Below, in pieces: positions 21,405-32,960 of a stretch of DNA of 64,000 nucleotides. Position numbers and translations under genes: made by a program. Within the stretch, counting starts at the first letter, position 1. Every line of letters begins with the position of its first letter. The stretch is taken from the NCBI GenBank assembly GCA_005656395.1, contig SRSI01000043.1, positions 1 through 64,000 on the forward strand. The letters are read 5' to 3'. A model generated the notes under the pieces. That model was not told the origin of the DNA. It searched no databases and worked only from the letters and a program-made list of their open reading frames with translations. Source of the stretch: Strongyloides papillosus (taxonomy: Eukaryota; Nematoda; Chromadorea; Rhabditida; Strongyloididae).

Positions 21405-22189
21405 TACCAGGAGCCTTCTGGGATATTTTCAAGCTCAGAATTTTTAGAATTTTTTTTGGCATTTTTTTTGAAATATTTCTATAATTAAGCATCTAATAAG
21501 TGTAAATAATAATCATTTTATTTAATATTTGTTGATATATAAAAAATTTGGTACATAAACGACTTGAGAATCATTTAAAAACGGTAAGTTCAAATTTGTC
21601 AACAAACTATATAATTGCTTTATAAATAAAATTTGTAGATATTTTTATTAAAAATAAAGAAGTATTTGGCTGCATTTTATACCTACAATTATTTCGAAAT
21701 TTGATTGCCAATCAGAATTGATTGAGTTCCAGATTTTTATGTAACTAAGAAATTGTCAACTACAAATGACATTTTGATTTTTTCTTTACTACTCTATATT
21801 AGAGATTGCAAATAAAGTTAATTAAAGCTTTTTAATCTTCTTACTTTGATAATGATAAATAATTTTTTCACGTTAAAATCTGGATTTCTACATCATTGAA
21901 TCTCCAATAATAATTGACATATTACACATTCTTTTAATTTACTCTTTCCATTCAATTTTACTGCTGGTAAAAAGGCATCAAATTAACTACAAATTCTTAC
22001 TATGAAAGGTTGTATGGAGTTAGAAAATAACTTAAATAAATTTTTATCTACTATTGAAAGATCAAATAAGATATTGTCAAACTTTATTCCTGATAGAAAG
22101 TTTTCAGTTAGAAAAACAATTGTTTTTAAACAACAAAATATTTAAAAATGACCAAATTACATTTAGTTAATTTAGATAAGTTTTTTTTC

Positions 22190-23720
22190 ACTAGTGAATT
22201 TTTTTTATTATCAAAAACTTTATATATTGTGTTCATTTTTTGAATCTTAAAAATGTCCTAGATAAATTTTGTTGCAGAAAACGGTATTTTATAAATGATC
22301 ACTAAATTACAGATTTATAAATTTGATAATAAACAATTTATTGGTAATAATTCATTAACAAATTGTAGCAATTTGATTATATAGTTAGTTATTTTGCTGT
22401 TATAAAACATTATACGAAAGACCATACTGACAAAGATGCAAAGGAAATAGAATTAAAGTTCTCTAATAATTTCATTTTGAATGTATTTTTCACATAAGAG
22501 TAGAGTAGATATGAAAAAAATTATTTATTTATAAAATAACATATTATTTTACAGAAAAGTCACATAAAATGGTTTGATAATAGTAATAAAATATAGCAAA
22601 TATATTTTTGTAAACAAAATACACAATTTTATTTGGAAAAAGTCTGTAGATGCGTTTATCGGGAATCAAACCCGAATCGGCCGCTTGGAAGGCGGCCATG
22701 CTGACCATTACACCATAAACGCGATATTTCAAATACACCAATTTTTTTCGCTCTTACATGTAGTATATTTTATCTAGTAACTTATTTTATATATAACAAT
22801 TATGTTTCAGTTTAAAAAACAATGAAATATTTGTTAAATTGATTATTTTTAATCTAATTTATTATCAAAAAAAAATATAATTAATATTTTTCATAATGAG
22901 TAAAAAAACAGCTATTTTGACTGTTTCCCTCAATTATTTTAAAAAAATATAAATACCTCACTAACAGTTATATAACAATAAATGACATATAAAAAAACAC
23001 AAATCATTATAAAATATAGTAATTTTGTTTCATCTATCAAAAAGCTAATTTTTTTGACTTGAAAATAATTTTATCCCATTTGTTTCGTGTCTAAAAGTTA
23101 TAGCGATAGTTAAGAAATTACTAAAATAAGTTGATATTTTTCTAGAATATTACCTCTATCTTAAAATTTAAGTTACTTTCTACAATTCATTACAAGACAA
23201 TATTTATTATTGTGTAAAATTATAAATGCCGTCATAAAGAGCATTTATTAAACATACCATAAGTATTTTTTCAATATGTTTCGATAGTTTTTATTATTAT
23301 AAATTATATTTTTCTATTAAATTATATTTATCTGATAACCTAAATTTTTTTATAATGTTTTTTAAGGTAATTTACAAATCGAACGTATGAAAAGTTATAG
23401 AAAATATTATACACTTTTGTTTATAATAAATAAACTTTAAAGTATGTTAATTTAAAAAAGTGCTAATACTAAAATAATATCGGATAATATATTTCATTAT
23501 ATACTATAAAAGAACAAGTTAGGCTCTAAAATGAGCATAATATCATAAAAAATATTAAGAACAGAACAGTGACATTACTTTAAAATATCAAACATACATA
23601 TTTAAAAAAAAACAAATTTATGCAGTAACTCAATATTTTGCGTCGTTTACAACAATTTTTGTTGTCTCTTAATATTTTTAAATGTGAATAAACTTTGATT
23701 TTCTTGACAGATAAAACATT
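22190..23720. repeat. Ancient duplicated block, copy 2 (partner 9210-11450)
   Basis: This is the collinear counterpart of the block around the split tRNA-Gly. It lacks the 714 bp transposon and so shows the pre-insertion state of the tRNA gene and flanks. Confidence 0.65.
22651..22722 (-). tRNA. tRNA-Gly(TCC), T-loop variant
   Basis: All stems pair and the anticodon is TCC. The T-loop, however, reads TTTGATT instead of TTCGATT. The changed base is position 56, which normally pairs with G19 to lock the tRNA elbow and is also a key base of the pol III B box. The gene may therefore be weak or dead even though it is uninterrupted. Confidence 0.88.
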
Positions 23721-24199
23721 TTATGGAAAATGTTGAACAGCATTAATTAATGCATATTAGTTATGAGTATCAGCAAAGTATACAGAATTTAATGTAAAAG
23801 TAACATTAACTTCATCACGATTTAACAACAGTAGAAAAAGTAGTTAACAATCTCAATAAGTAATATACAATAGTTAAAAGATTGGCTACATTAAAAAAAT
23901 ATATAAAGTAATATGTATACATATTAATGCATATGTATAGTATATAACAATACTAATATACAACATAGTCATGAAGTAATTTCTGGAAAGCATTTAACAA
24001 TGCATATTTTACAATAAATTATTACCAAAACAATATAAAAAATCCACTGTTTTAATATTTTACGTTTAATTGTAAAAAACATATGAAAAAGCAAATTGTG
24101 TAGAATACATAATTTAAATAACAAAATGTATTATAATTTCTTTTTTAGAATTAAGATGCAATTTTTTGATAAAAACATATAATAAATTGATATTTTAAA

Positions 24200-27100
24200 C
24201 AAATTAAACACTTTTAAATAAAAAAGACATTAACATCAGTAATATTGTTTGAAATAAAAAATTAACCATTTTTTAAATAAAACAGCACATTTATAAACGT
24301 ATCACCTTTATAATTGACTAATAAAATAGTCAATAAAAAAGAGCTTAATGTATACCTAAAAGAGAATTCTCTATGTGATTCGTGTAAAAATTTCGACTAC
24401 ACATAACATTTTGGTTATCGAGAGTTGGTAAAATAACTAAGCTAAGTGAAATAAAATTAAAAAAATAATAATTAATTAATAAAAATAAAGATCATGACAA
24501 TAAAATAAAGAATAGAAAAATTCATTCACCATATCTATTAATTTTCATAAAAAATTTTTAAACAAAAAAAAATGAATTTTAATACAAAATAACATTATTT
24601 AATGACAAAACACAACAAAGAAAATCCATTAGATACACTAGAACGCGGACTATTCCAAATGATTTTCCCTAAGTCCGATAGAAAACAACTAATAGTTTTA
24701 AACAATGGTAAAGAATTTTAACAAAATTGACTGCAAAACAAAGCATAATAGAAGTAACTATCGATAACTTGAAACAAGTACTGAAAAAAAACCTGTGTGC
24801 TCAATCAATTAACATAAGCTTTAACATTGTTTTTGATCTTTCCGACAAGTTTATACTCAATTTTTAAGTCTGATGCATAACAAAAGTAGTTGATTATCGA
24901 GAATAAAAAAGAGCAACAAGTAATAGAATGTTTATTTAAAAGAAATTAACTAATTATAGAAAATTCTAATTAATATAAATAAATAATAGTAATTAAACAT
25001 TAAAATGTACAATTATAAAGTAGTAAGTATTTTGAATTTGAGGCAAAAAAATGTGGGAAAGTTGACAAGGAGAAAGATGTTAGAATATCGAGAATTAACC
25101 AAAAGAAAAAGATTTATTGGAGAAACAAAAAAATTATTATTAATATAACAATTTTAATATACGACAATTATACTACTTAACAATTTTAATATATAAAAAT
25201 ATATAATAGATTGTCTTTTGACTAATGTAAGTGATCGAAAGATCGATTAACAGTAATTTTTTTATAAAGAATGAAAAAATGTACATGTACAGCGAAGTCT
25301 GACACACAATTATAGAAAAAGATATATCATTAATAATCTATTTTTACCTTCCAAATGTATTATACAATACATTTTTCTTTCCAAAAAACCATTTTATATA
25401 CATTACGTGATAGTAAAAAAATACGAGATAGTGCTAATCTTAAAAAAAGTATCATTTTTAATTGAGAATAAAGAATTTTAAACACAGAAAACTATTTTAT
25501 TTCACTAAAAACTTTACAGAGGCACATTGACACATCCTAAAAATTTCCACAATAATAATTTTAAAAACAATAATTAGTATTAGATCGTCAAGAAGTAACC
25601 AGAATAAAAAAGTTTATATGTAGTAAATAAATAGTTTCTACTAATAATATAACAATTTTAAACTAATATAAATAATTGGTTAAAAAATAAAAAATTATTT
25701 AACAGATAGTAAAAAATATTCATAAACAATTATGAAAATTATTAGTTAATTTAAAAAAGTAACAAATAAACTAGTTCTTTTATCTCGACTGTGAAAAAAT
25801 TTATATAAGATTTTAAAATAATATTTTTAAGTAGTAGATTTTTATTTTACTGGTTAAAAGAAGAGGAAAAGCTGCGACGCATTCAATTTTTTCCCTTAAA
25901 AAAGAAAGAAGATGAAGAATATTGCATAGCTTAAGTCTGATTCAGAATAACAAAAGATTTTTATGAGAATTAAGATTTTATATATATGTGAGATTTTTAA
26001 TATATAAGAATTGTATTGTATGATAGAAATTATTTACAGTTGTCCCCCCGTATCTGCGGTAGATTGGTTCTTGAGACGAACCGCGGATAACGAAACCGCG
26101 GATACGGGGGGACTACTGTATATAAGATTTTTATATTTTGAAAGAATTTTAATTGTTTTGTGTTTTGATATTTTATTAAAATTTTATACCTTTTTACTGT
26201 CTCATTGACTCTAATTAAAATGCACTGCAAGTATTGAATACCGTATAAAACTGGTATAAAGTAATCGAGAATTAATAAAATAAAAAGGAAAACGATTACC
26301 ATTTAAATATTGTACAATTCAGTCATTTAACTAATATTAACACTTATTTACCGAATAATAACAATTATTTTAATAAAAATATACATTTATATATACATTA
26401 ATTAAAAAAAATAAACAATTCACCTAATAAACATTTTTTACTACTAAAAAATCACTTTCTACTGCGCTCAAACATAAAAGAACAGCCATTAGATACAGAA
26501 GAGTTTGCGATGAATTCTTTAAAATTTCATTCAATAAAATGGTCATACGATAAAAAGAGTATCTTTTTTAACTATCACACAATATGGCCATCGAGAATTA
26601 AAAAATATTTAAAGTTCTACATATAATAACAATTGATATGTAAAATTAACATTTTTATAAGGTAATTCTTAACTTTGAGTTAAAAGAAGATAGGAAAATA
26701 GCGATGCATTCTAAGATTTCTCTTTTTTTCTTAAAGTTTATTACAGAATCACTTTCTTCTTGAGCTTTGCATTCTCTTAAAGATGCACTGCAAAAATATC
26801 TCACCTTATACAGAAATTATCTTTAGTTCATAAAAAATGAAATTGGGAAATAGACGTTTTTCTATCACGTTAGTGATTGAAAAATCATCAGAAGTAACAT
26901 TCCAAACTTCAAGTCTGTTATAGAATTCACAGGATCTCTAAAATTGTACACCCTATACAGAAACTAGTAGTCAGATCATCGAGAATAAAATAGATATAGA
27001 TGTTTTTCTATCATGTAAGTGAAAGAAAAATCATCCAAAGTAACATCCTACACTTCATTTATGATACAGAACACATACGATCTCAAAAATTGACGTCCCA

Positions 27101-27650
27101 TATAGAAATTAGTAGTCAGGTCATCGAGAATGAAGAAATAGTAGAGATTTTATAAAAAGTAATTTTTTTTGTAAAATCAACATTTTTTATTAGTTAATTT
27201 TATAACTTTGAGTCATAAAAAGATGAGGAAGTAGGCACATTTTCTAAAAAATTTCATAAAACAAGTTTGATAAAGAAAAGAAATATTAGGACATTCAGAA
27301 TAAACCAAAATAAATGAGTTTATTGGAGAAATAGCTAACAATTGTTATTAATATAACATTTTAATATACAACAATATAAAATAGATGTCTTTTGATCACT
27401 TTAATTGACCAAAAGATCATCTGAGAGATATTTTTTAGAGAAAATAAAAAAGGATACATTCATAGCTGAAATCTTATACAGTACATTTTTTGTTTTCTTA
27501 TTGATAAAATACATTTTTTAATGGTAAAGATTCTTTTTGAATGTTTGTTTTGTTCCTTTTGATTTCTTTACAGAATTTTCTATACAATTTTTATTTTTTA
27601 TTTTTCCAATTTAATTTTTTACTTGAACATTGCATCATTTTAGCTGCTTC
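24200..27650. repeat. Diverged tandem/interspersed repeat field (ATCGAGAATxAA family)
   Basis: The phrase ATCGAGAATNAA recurs at about 24897, 25086, 26263, 26592, 26986 and 27122, with weaker copies at 24418 and 27303. The clearest unit is ~146 bp long, present in tandem at 26851-26996 and 26997-27140 (shared TTTTTCTATCA, TAGTAGTCAG). A longer similarity joins 25080-25260 with 27290-27440 (TTATTGGAGAAA, GTCTTTTGA). There is no coding potential. It looks like an old satellite broken up by mutation and insertions. Confidence 0.65.
26037..26118. mobile_element. 82-bp GC-rich pogo/Tigger-like MITE
   Basis: The ends CAGTTGTCCCCCCGTATC and CAGTAGTCCCCCCGTATC are inverted copies, flanked on both sides by TA, the target of Tc1/mariner/pogo transposases. 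The CAGTAGTCCCCC terminus is like that of Tigger/pogo elements (family knowledge). Inner GAACCGCGGATAACG repeats let the whole element fold. Its GC content is far above the surroundings, so it stands out as a recent arrival. Confidence 0.85.
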
Positions 27651-27699
27651 GCTATAATTAAAACTTTATACAAGAAACAAGGTGATTGACATTGAATAA

Positions 27700-29530
27700 A
27701 AAAACAAGCCGTAGTTTCGCATCAGTCGTTGCGACTTTCTCGCAGAGCCGGCTTTTCCTTTATCAATACACTATATTTTATATTATTTTAATAGAGCTTG
27801 CTTTAGACTCGTTTTCGGCGTGTCAGGGCTGATCCGCAGAGTATATTTTTTTATAAAATTGTTTTTATATTAACTTATTATTCAAAATGTTTGTATAAAA
27901 ATTTGTTCTATTGAATTACACATTTCTAGAGAAGGAAAATGACCGAAAATACACTGTTATTATATACTGATGTTTGAAATATTTTTGAGTTTGAAAATCA
28001 TTTTATAACGTCCAATTTATTGAAGCAGTTTAATTAAATAAAATATTTATTCAATAAAAAAAAATTTTTTATATCTAAAAAATGAATAAAAACTGATAAT
28101 TGAACAATGTCAAGCAATTAAGTAATTGACTTTTTACTATATTTCTGAAATCGGTATAAACGACTTAATATCATTTTTCTATAAACTGCATAATTATTTT
28201 AATTTTACAAATATATAAATGAGAAAAACCAAATAAAATTATTACCTAAATTAGTTTCTTTCGTTTCTATGCTACAAACTTCGTTATAGCTTTGTATATA
28301 AAATCAGACTTTGATCTATGTTCTACATTTAGTTTTGTTTACTTTAAACAACTTTTCATAAGGTTATAACACTTAGAAATTTTAATTTTTATTTAATTGT
28401 CGTAACATTTTGGTCCATAACTTGAATGATTTTTTATTAATTTTTTTACTACTCAGTTTCACCCTTGTTCCATACTTGCACCTTTCAAATGTATCATTAA
28501 TCAAAAAATTTCTTCAACTTCTAAAAGAGTTATTTCTGAAACCAAAGTGTACAAAAATATGTCCTAAAAAGTACTGTTTTTTAAATGCACTTTTTTACTT
28601 ATGAACGCACAAATTCAAATTTCATTTATTTAAGATGTACTTAACAACTTGTGTAGAAGTGTATTACATTTACAAAAAATGAATTTTTACAAAGATGTAT
28701 TTAATTGTTATACAATTTCACTTAAAAATGTATAACATTTCTATCCAAAATTGTGCCTATACAAAAATTAATATAATTGTATTACAGAATTCTCTAAATT
28801 GTCGTTATATCTTTTAGTGAATTATACGAATATTTGCATTATATTGCAATTTTAAATTGCGGAATTTCTAATTTGTGTGAACCAAAAGTTTTATGACACA
28901 TTTTCCGCACTGAGAGCAAAATACATTTAACTACTATCTTATCATAAAAATGGATTAGGTTGGAAGAAAATAAGACTGAAGCCAAAATTGATTTTTGTGA
29001 AAAAAATAGCGAATTTGTTGGCATTTAATTAAAAATAACGTCTTTCGTTATTAAGCTATAAACTTCGCGAGACTATCTTCTTTATGTTAGATTTAGATCT
29101 TTATAACAAACATTATTTTATTCGTTTCTATTAAATTATCAATAAATTAAAGTTTTTTAACTTTAAAGTTTTTTTCCAAAAAGGTTATCATTCTTTGGTC
29201 ATTACCTTAACCAGTTTCAGTAAATTTCTAAAGTATTGCGTTTCCGCTCTATTCTGAAATTGTAACTTTTATGATGACATACTAATCAAATTATTTTATT
29301 AACTTTAAAGAAAGTTTATTTTCTGAACAAAACTATATTAAAGAAGGGGTCAAAAAAGCTGTTTTTAAGAATAACTTGACCAAATTTTGACCGAAAATTT
29401 TCCAAACTGACTCAGGCCTACTAGTTAAAAATAACATAACTCTTGGCTATTTACTCATAAAAATCGATTTTATTTAAAAGAAGTTGTGAGAGAGACAATT
29501 TTTTTATTTCTTTTTATTATAGATTCTATA
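27700..29530 (-). repeat. REP-A copy A (inverted)
   Basis: The plus strand here is the reverse complement of the ~1.7 kb unit seen at 39135-40865. It has the GC-richer terminus (about 27700-27840: TTTCGGCGTGTCAGGGCTGA, TCCGCAGAG), the middle (27930-28320), and the far end at 29440-29530 (GAGTAAATAGCC and TTTCTTTTT in mirror form). A copy of the repeat found at 1-1145 interrupts it at about 28620-28885. There are no convincing genes inside. Confidence 0.75.
28620..28885. repeat. Copy of the foldback/22-bp repeat family inside REP-A
   Basis: ATT-rich units with GTATAACATTTCTATCC and TTGTTATACAATTTCAC resemble the 22-bp array at 840-1060. The terminus TTAAATTGCGGAATTTCT plus AATTTGTGTG matches the end of the first repeat at about 1118-1142 almost exactly. 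Confidence 0.6.
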
Positions 29531-30384
29531 AACAGTTTTAAGAATCTACACTACCAGAAAAGTTTATATAATAAGAAAATTGAAGAGATGTTAGATTTCG
29601 AAGAAATCAAAGAACACAACATTTAAATTAAAGCTTAAGATCAGAGATTACAACCAAATATTCAACTGTTGATTTAAAACTTTTTGTTACTGATGTAATT
29701 AATATTACAGCTAATTGTGACTAATTTATTATACCTTTCTTCTTAATTGAGAATGTTAAATCATCTAAAATCTACTTAATCGTCTTCATTATAATTAGTA
29801 AAGTGTGTTGTTGTCTTATCTACTTTTTCCGTGTCGTAGTATATTTTTTTTAATCATTTTTGGAGTTAGATCGAAATAAGAGCGACCAAAAGTTTTTGAT
29901 TGTAATCAATTTGTTTTTTACTTTTATGATGTTTTAAAAAAAATATTAAAATTAGCAAACATCTTTATTATTTTTATAAATTTTTAAAAATTAAAAAATA
30001 TTTTTTTACTTAAAAAAATCTAGATTTTTTCAAAATTTCTTTTAATTAAATTAACTAAAAATTATTAGAAAAATGGAATTTAATAAAAATAACAGGGGAT
30101 TTTTTAAAAAAATAAAAATTTTACAAAAAAAAATAAACTTCCCAGTAAAAAAATCAAAAATGCTTACAAATCAAAACAAAGATGATAGTCAAAGATCCAT
30201 TTGATAGAATTTCAGTACTGATAATCAACATCACTTAGATAGGCAGACGAGTTCACCAGTTGCTTTACTAGTTAGAAAAAGATCCAGGAATTATTAAGGT
30301 TTCAAGGTTGCACCTCAGTTTTTCTAATACTAATCAACTTTAACCCGACGTCTCTCATAAAGGCTACCAATTAATAATAATTAA

Positions 30385-30900
30385 TTACACTTATATGAGG
30401 TGAAAATTATAGCAGTGCTTGCTAGTGAATGCAATGCTTTAGCTTTATCAAAAAATAAATGAAACTAGTTCATTTACTTTAAAAAAATCAAAAAGTCTAC
30501 TCAAAAACACAAATGCTGTAAAAAAAATTGCTTAAATGCTTTGAAATATGTTTATTTATTGTTATTCATGTATAAAGAAATAAGTCATTCCTTTGAGATA
30601 TTTAGTATTTCTCAAAACCTCATTATAAGAAGATAAATATCACTAATGGATTGTTATGGTATATAAATCATATGATTTTGATATTTGATAATTTTGATCA
30701 TTCAATTTATATTGTGTTACCTACGTCATTGATTTCGCCAAACACGATGTCGATATCGAATAACATATGCTTATAATGCCAAAACATTTAAAAAAACCAC
30801 TCTAAAACACAAATGCTGCACAAAAAAAATAAGCTGCAAATGCTAAAAAATATGTTTATTTATCGTTATCTATGCTTAGAATATCCTCTAACTCAAAAAA
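30385..30900. repeat. Dispersed GAGGGCTAG family and AAATGCTGCACAAAA repeats
   Basis: The segment at 30390-30450 matches the cores at 6725 and 10190. Two downstream copies of a CACTCTAAAACACAAATGCTG-like unit (30485-30600 and 30790-30890) include ATATGTTTATTTAT. The last unit also occurs in the MITE at 6590-6970. The rest of 29530-32680 shows no gene. Confidence 0.45.
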
Positions 30901-31691
30901 CCCCACTAAAAAACAATTTGACGCTGGTCGCTATTATTTCGAGCTTTAGCCGCAGTATTTATAATTTTACATAAAATTACAATATAATCTTATATTTTTA
31001 GATGTATTGTAGAAAACAACTCAAGTCATAAAATAAAGATACTACCATAGAAATATAGAAACTTAATAATATTATAATTAATGTTTTAATTTTTAGGTGC
31101 AAAATAATTGTGATGAAATTGGTCTTCAGTAAAAAAATTAGAATTTTATTTGATAAAACAAGTTCCTTATATTCTACACAACTTCTGTTTCTTTTTTAAT
31201 GTGTAATATATTATTATACAACTGTTAGTAGAGTATTTATATTTTTCCTTTCATGTTAAATGAGAGGAATATTCAACAAATCTTTCTTTTACTCATTGTG
31301 AAAGTACATATATTAATTTATCATTTTTTTGGTAATAAATTAGCTTTAAGACAAGCAATAAACAAATATTTAAATACTCATTAAGTTACAACATAATTAC
31401 TATATATTAATTGACATATTAAATTTAGAAGGTTAGACCACGTGTATGACCCGAAATTATGGTATTTTCAAGAAATAACGAGTAGTATCTAATTGGCCAC
31501 CAAGTAAATAATATACGATGCCCAATTATCAAATTCTGAAAGACAAATTTCCCTGATTTTTATTTTTTATAGTTTATCAATTTTTTCATAATATTATCAT
31601 AACTTATTTCTATTGCTTTGATTTGATCAAGTATTAATTATTTAATTTTTGCCTTGTTGGTATAGTGATTTTCTTTTTTCCTATTAAAATA

Positions 31692-32652
31692 CTCTCAAAT
31701 TTGAGAGTGTTTTTTTAAATCTCTTGTATATATATAAATAGATTGGCCCTACACAATATTCAAAAATATATAAAATTATACAAGAAATTTTCCAACATAG
31801 ACAATTTTTACTAATCGCTAGATTTACTATGGGGCTTTTTTGTTAGTTTCTCAATTGAATGCCAGTTACTTTAACATCATTTAATGCTATATTTTGAGCT
31901 TCTAGAGCCATTTTCAAAATTTTTAATATATTCACAAATTTGTGGTAATATTTCAGTTAATATCAATTCTTTTCATTATTAACAATTTTTATTGTAGTTC
32001 TACAACAATCCTAAAAAAACTGTAATTTTAAATACTAAAGTAAGAAAATTTGATTATATAATAGAGGAAATTGATAAAATGTAATCTAAAAGTGTTACTA
32101 CATAGATAAAATAAAAGATCTCTTTTAATCCATGAATCACATACATATATATTTGCTTAAACTTTTTTATACATACTAAAGTTATAACTTTTATCTTATA
32201 TATACCGTTCTTTCACTTAAAACAATAAAAAAACTGGTAAATTATATAACATTGTTTTTTATATATTCAATTGGCAGTATTAAAAATATCAAATGAATTT
32301 TCAGAATTTTTAAAAAATTACTATTTTTGATTTGATAACTGAGATTAAAGTCACTTTAGTTAATCATTTCATTGTTATTGTTTCTTATTCATATATTTGA
32401 TAAAATAGTAATTTCATTCTTTTAAAAATGTTGTATATAGTAGAAAAAAATAAATTTTTCAAGAGTTTTATTTTAACAGTTGTTTTATCATTATTAAAAC
32501 TTATTTTTTTACTAATTTTAATTGTACTTGGACAAGTATTAACTTTACAATTTAATTATTTTTTTTGGAATAGAGTTTATTCTCACTATAAAAGGTACTC
32601 TCAAATTTAAGACATCTTTGTCAAGTTTCCCATGACACTCTCAAATTTGAGA
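31692..32652. repeat. Interval bounded by CTCTCAAATTTGAGA palindromes
   Basis: CTCTCAAATTTGAGAG at 31692-31707 and CTCTCAAATTTGAGA at 32638-32652, with a partial copy at 32598, bracket ~960 bp immediately upstream of tRNA-Arg(TCT). The arrangement could be the ends of a transposon with self-complementary termini. No target duplication is clear. A short hydrophobic frame inside (32428-32610) is not supported. Confidence 0.4.
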
Positions 32653-32658
32653 AGAATT

Positions 32659-32668
32659 GGTAGCCAAT
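32659..32668 (+). promoter_or_regulatory. GGTAGCCAAT motif upstream of tRNA-Arg(TCT)
   Basis: This copy of GGTNNCCAAY starts 27 bp before the tRNA 5' end, followed by CAGGTGTAC, which matches the tRNA-Thr(TGT) leader. Confidence 0.5.
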
Positions 32669-32685
32669 CAGGTGTACCCCGAATC

Positions 32686-32759
32686 GCCTCATTAGTTCAG
32701 TTGGATAGAATGTATGACTTCTAATCATAAGGTCCTCGGTTCGAGCCCGGGATGAGGCT
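32686..32759 (+). tRNA. tRNA-Arg(TCT)
   Basis: Acceptor GCCTCAT/ATGAGGC, anticodon stem TATGA/TCATA with loop CTTCTAA giving TCT, and T-arm CTCGG-TTCGAGC-CCGGG. A long T-run terminator follows (32766-32774). Confidence 0.95.
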
Positions 32760-32960
32760 GGTAAACTTTTTTTTTCGATATTGTTGCTCTTTACTGTTGT
32801 TTATATTTATTACAAACAAAATCATTTTTTTTAATTTGTTTCGGAATAAAAAAAGGGTTCTCTTATTTACCAATAATACGAAATGTCTTGACAATAGTAG
32901 CTACTAAATATTCAAAAACGGTTTTTCTTTGTACATAATGAAAACGAGGACCCTAAAAGA

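Noticed and set aside
26011..26302. Two frames of 65 and 90 codons on opposite strands
   Set aside because: Their only non-AT-biased part is the 82-bp GC-rich MITE read in both directions.
31440..31560. U2 snRNA gene
   Set aside because: Only GTAGTATCT and a loose PSE match; the start, Sm site and 3' stems of U2 are not found.
32428..32610. 60-codon hydrophobic frame upstream of tRNA-Arg
   Set aside because: It falls within a palindrome-bounded repeat and consists of L, I, F, K and V runs typical of T-rich DNA.
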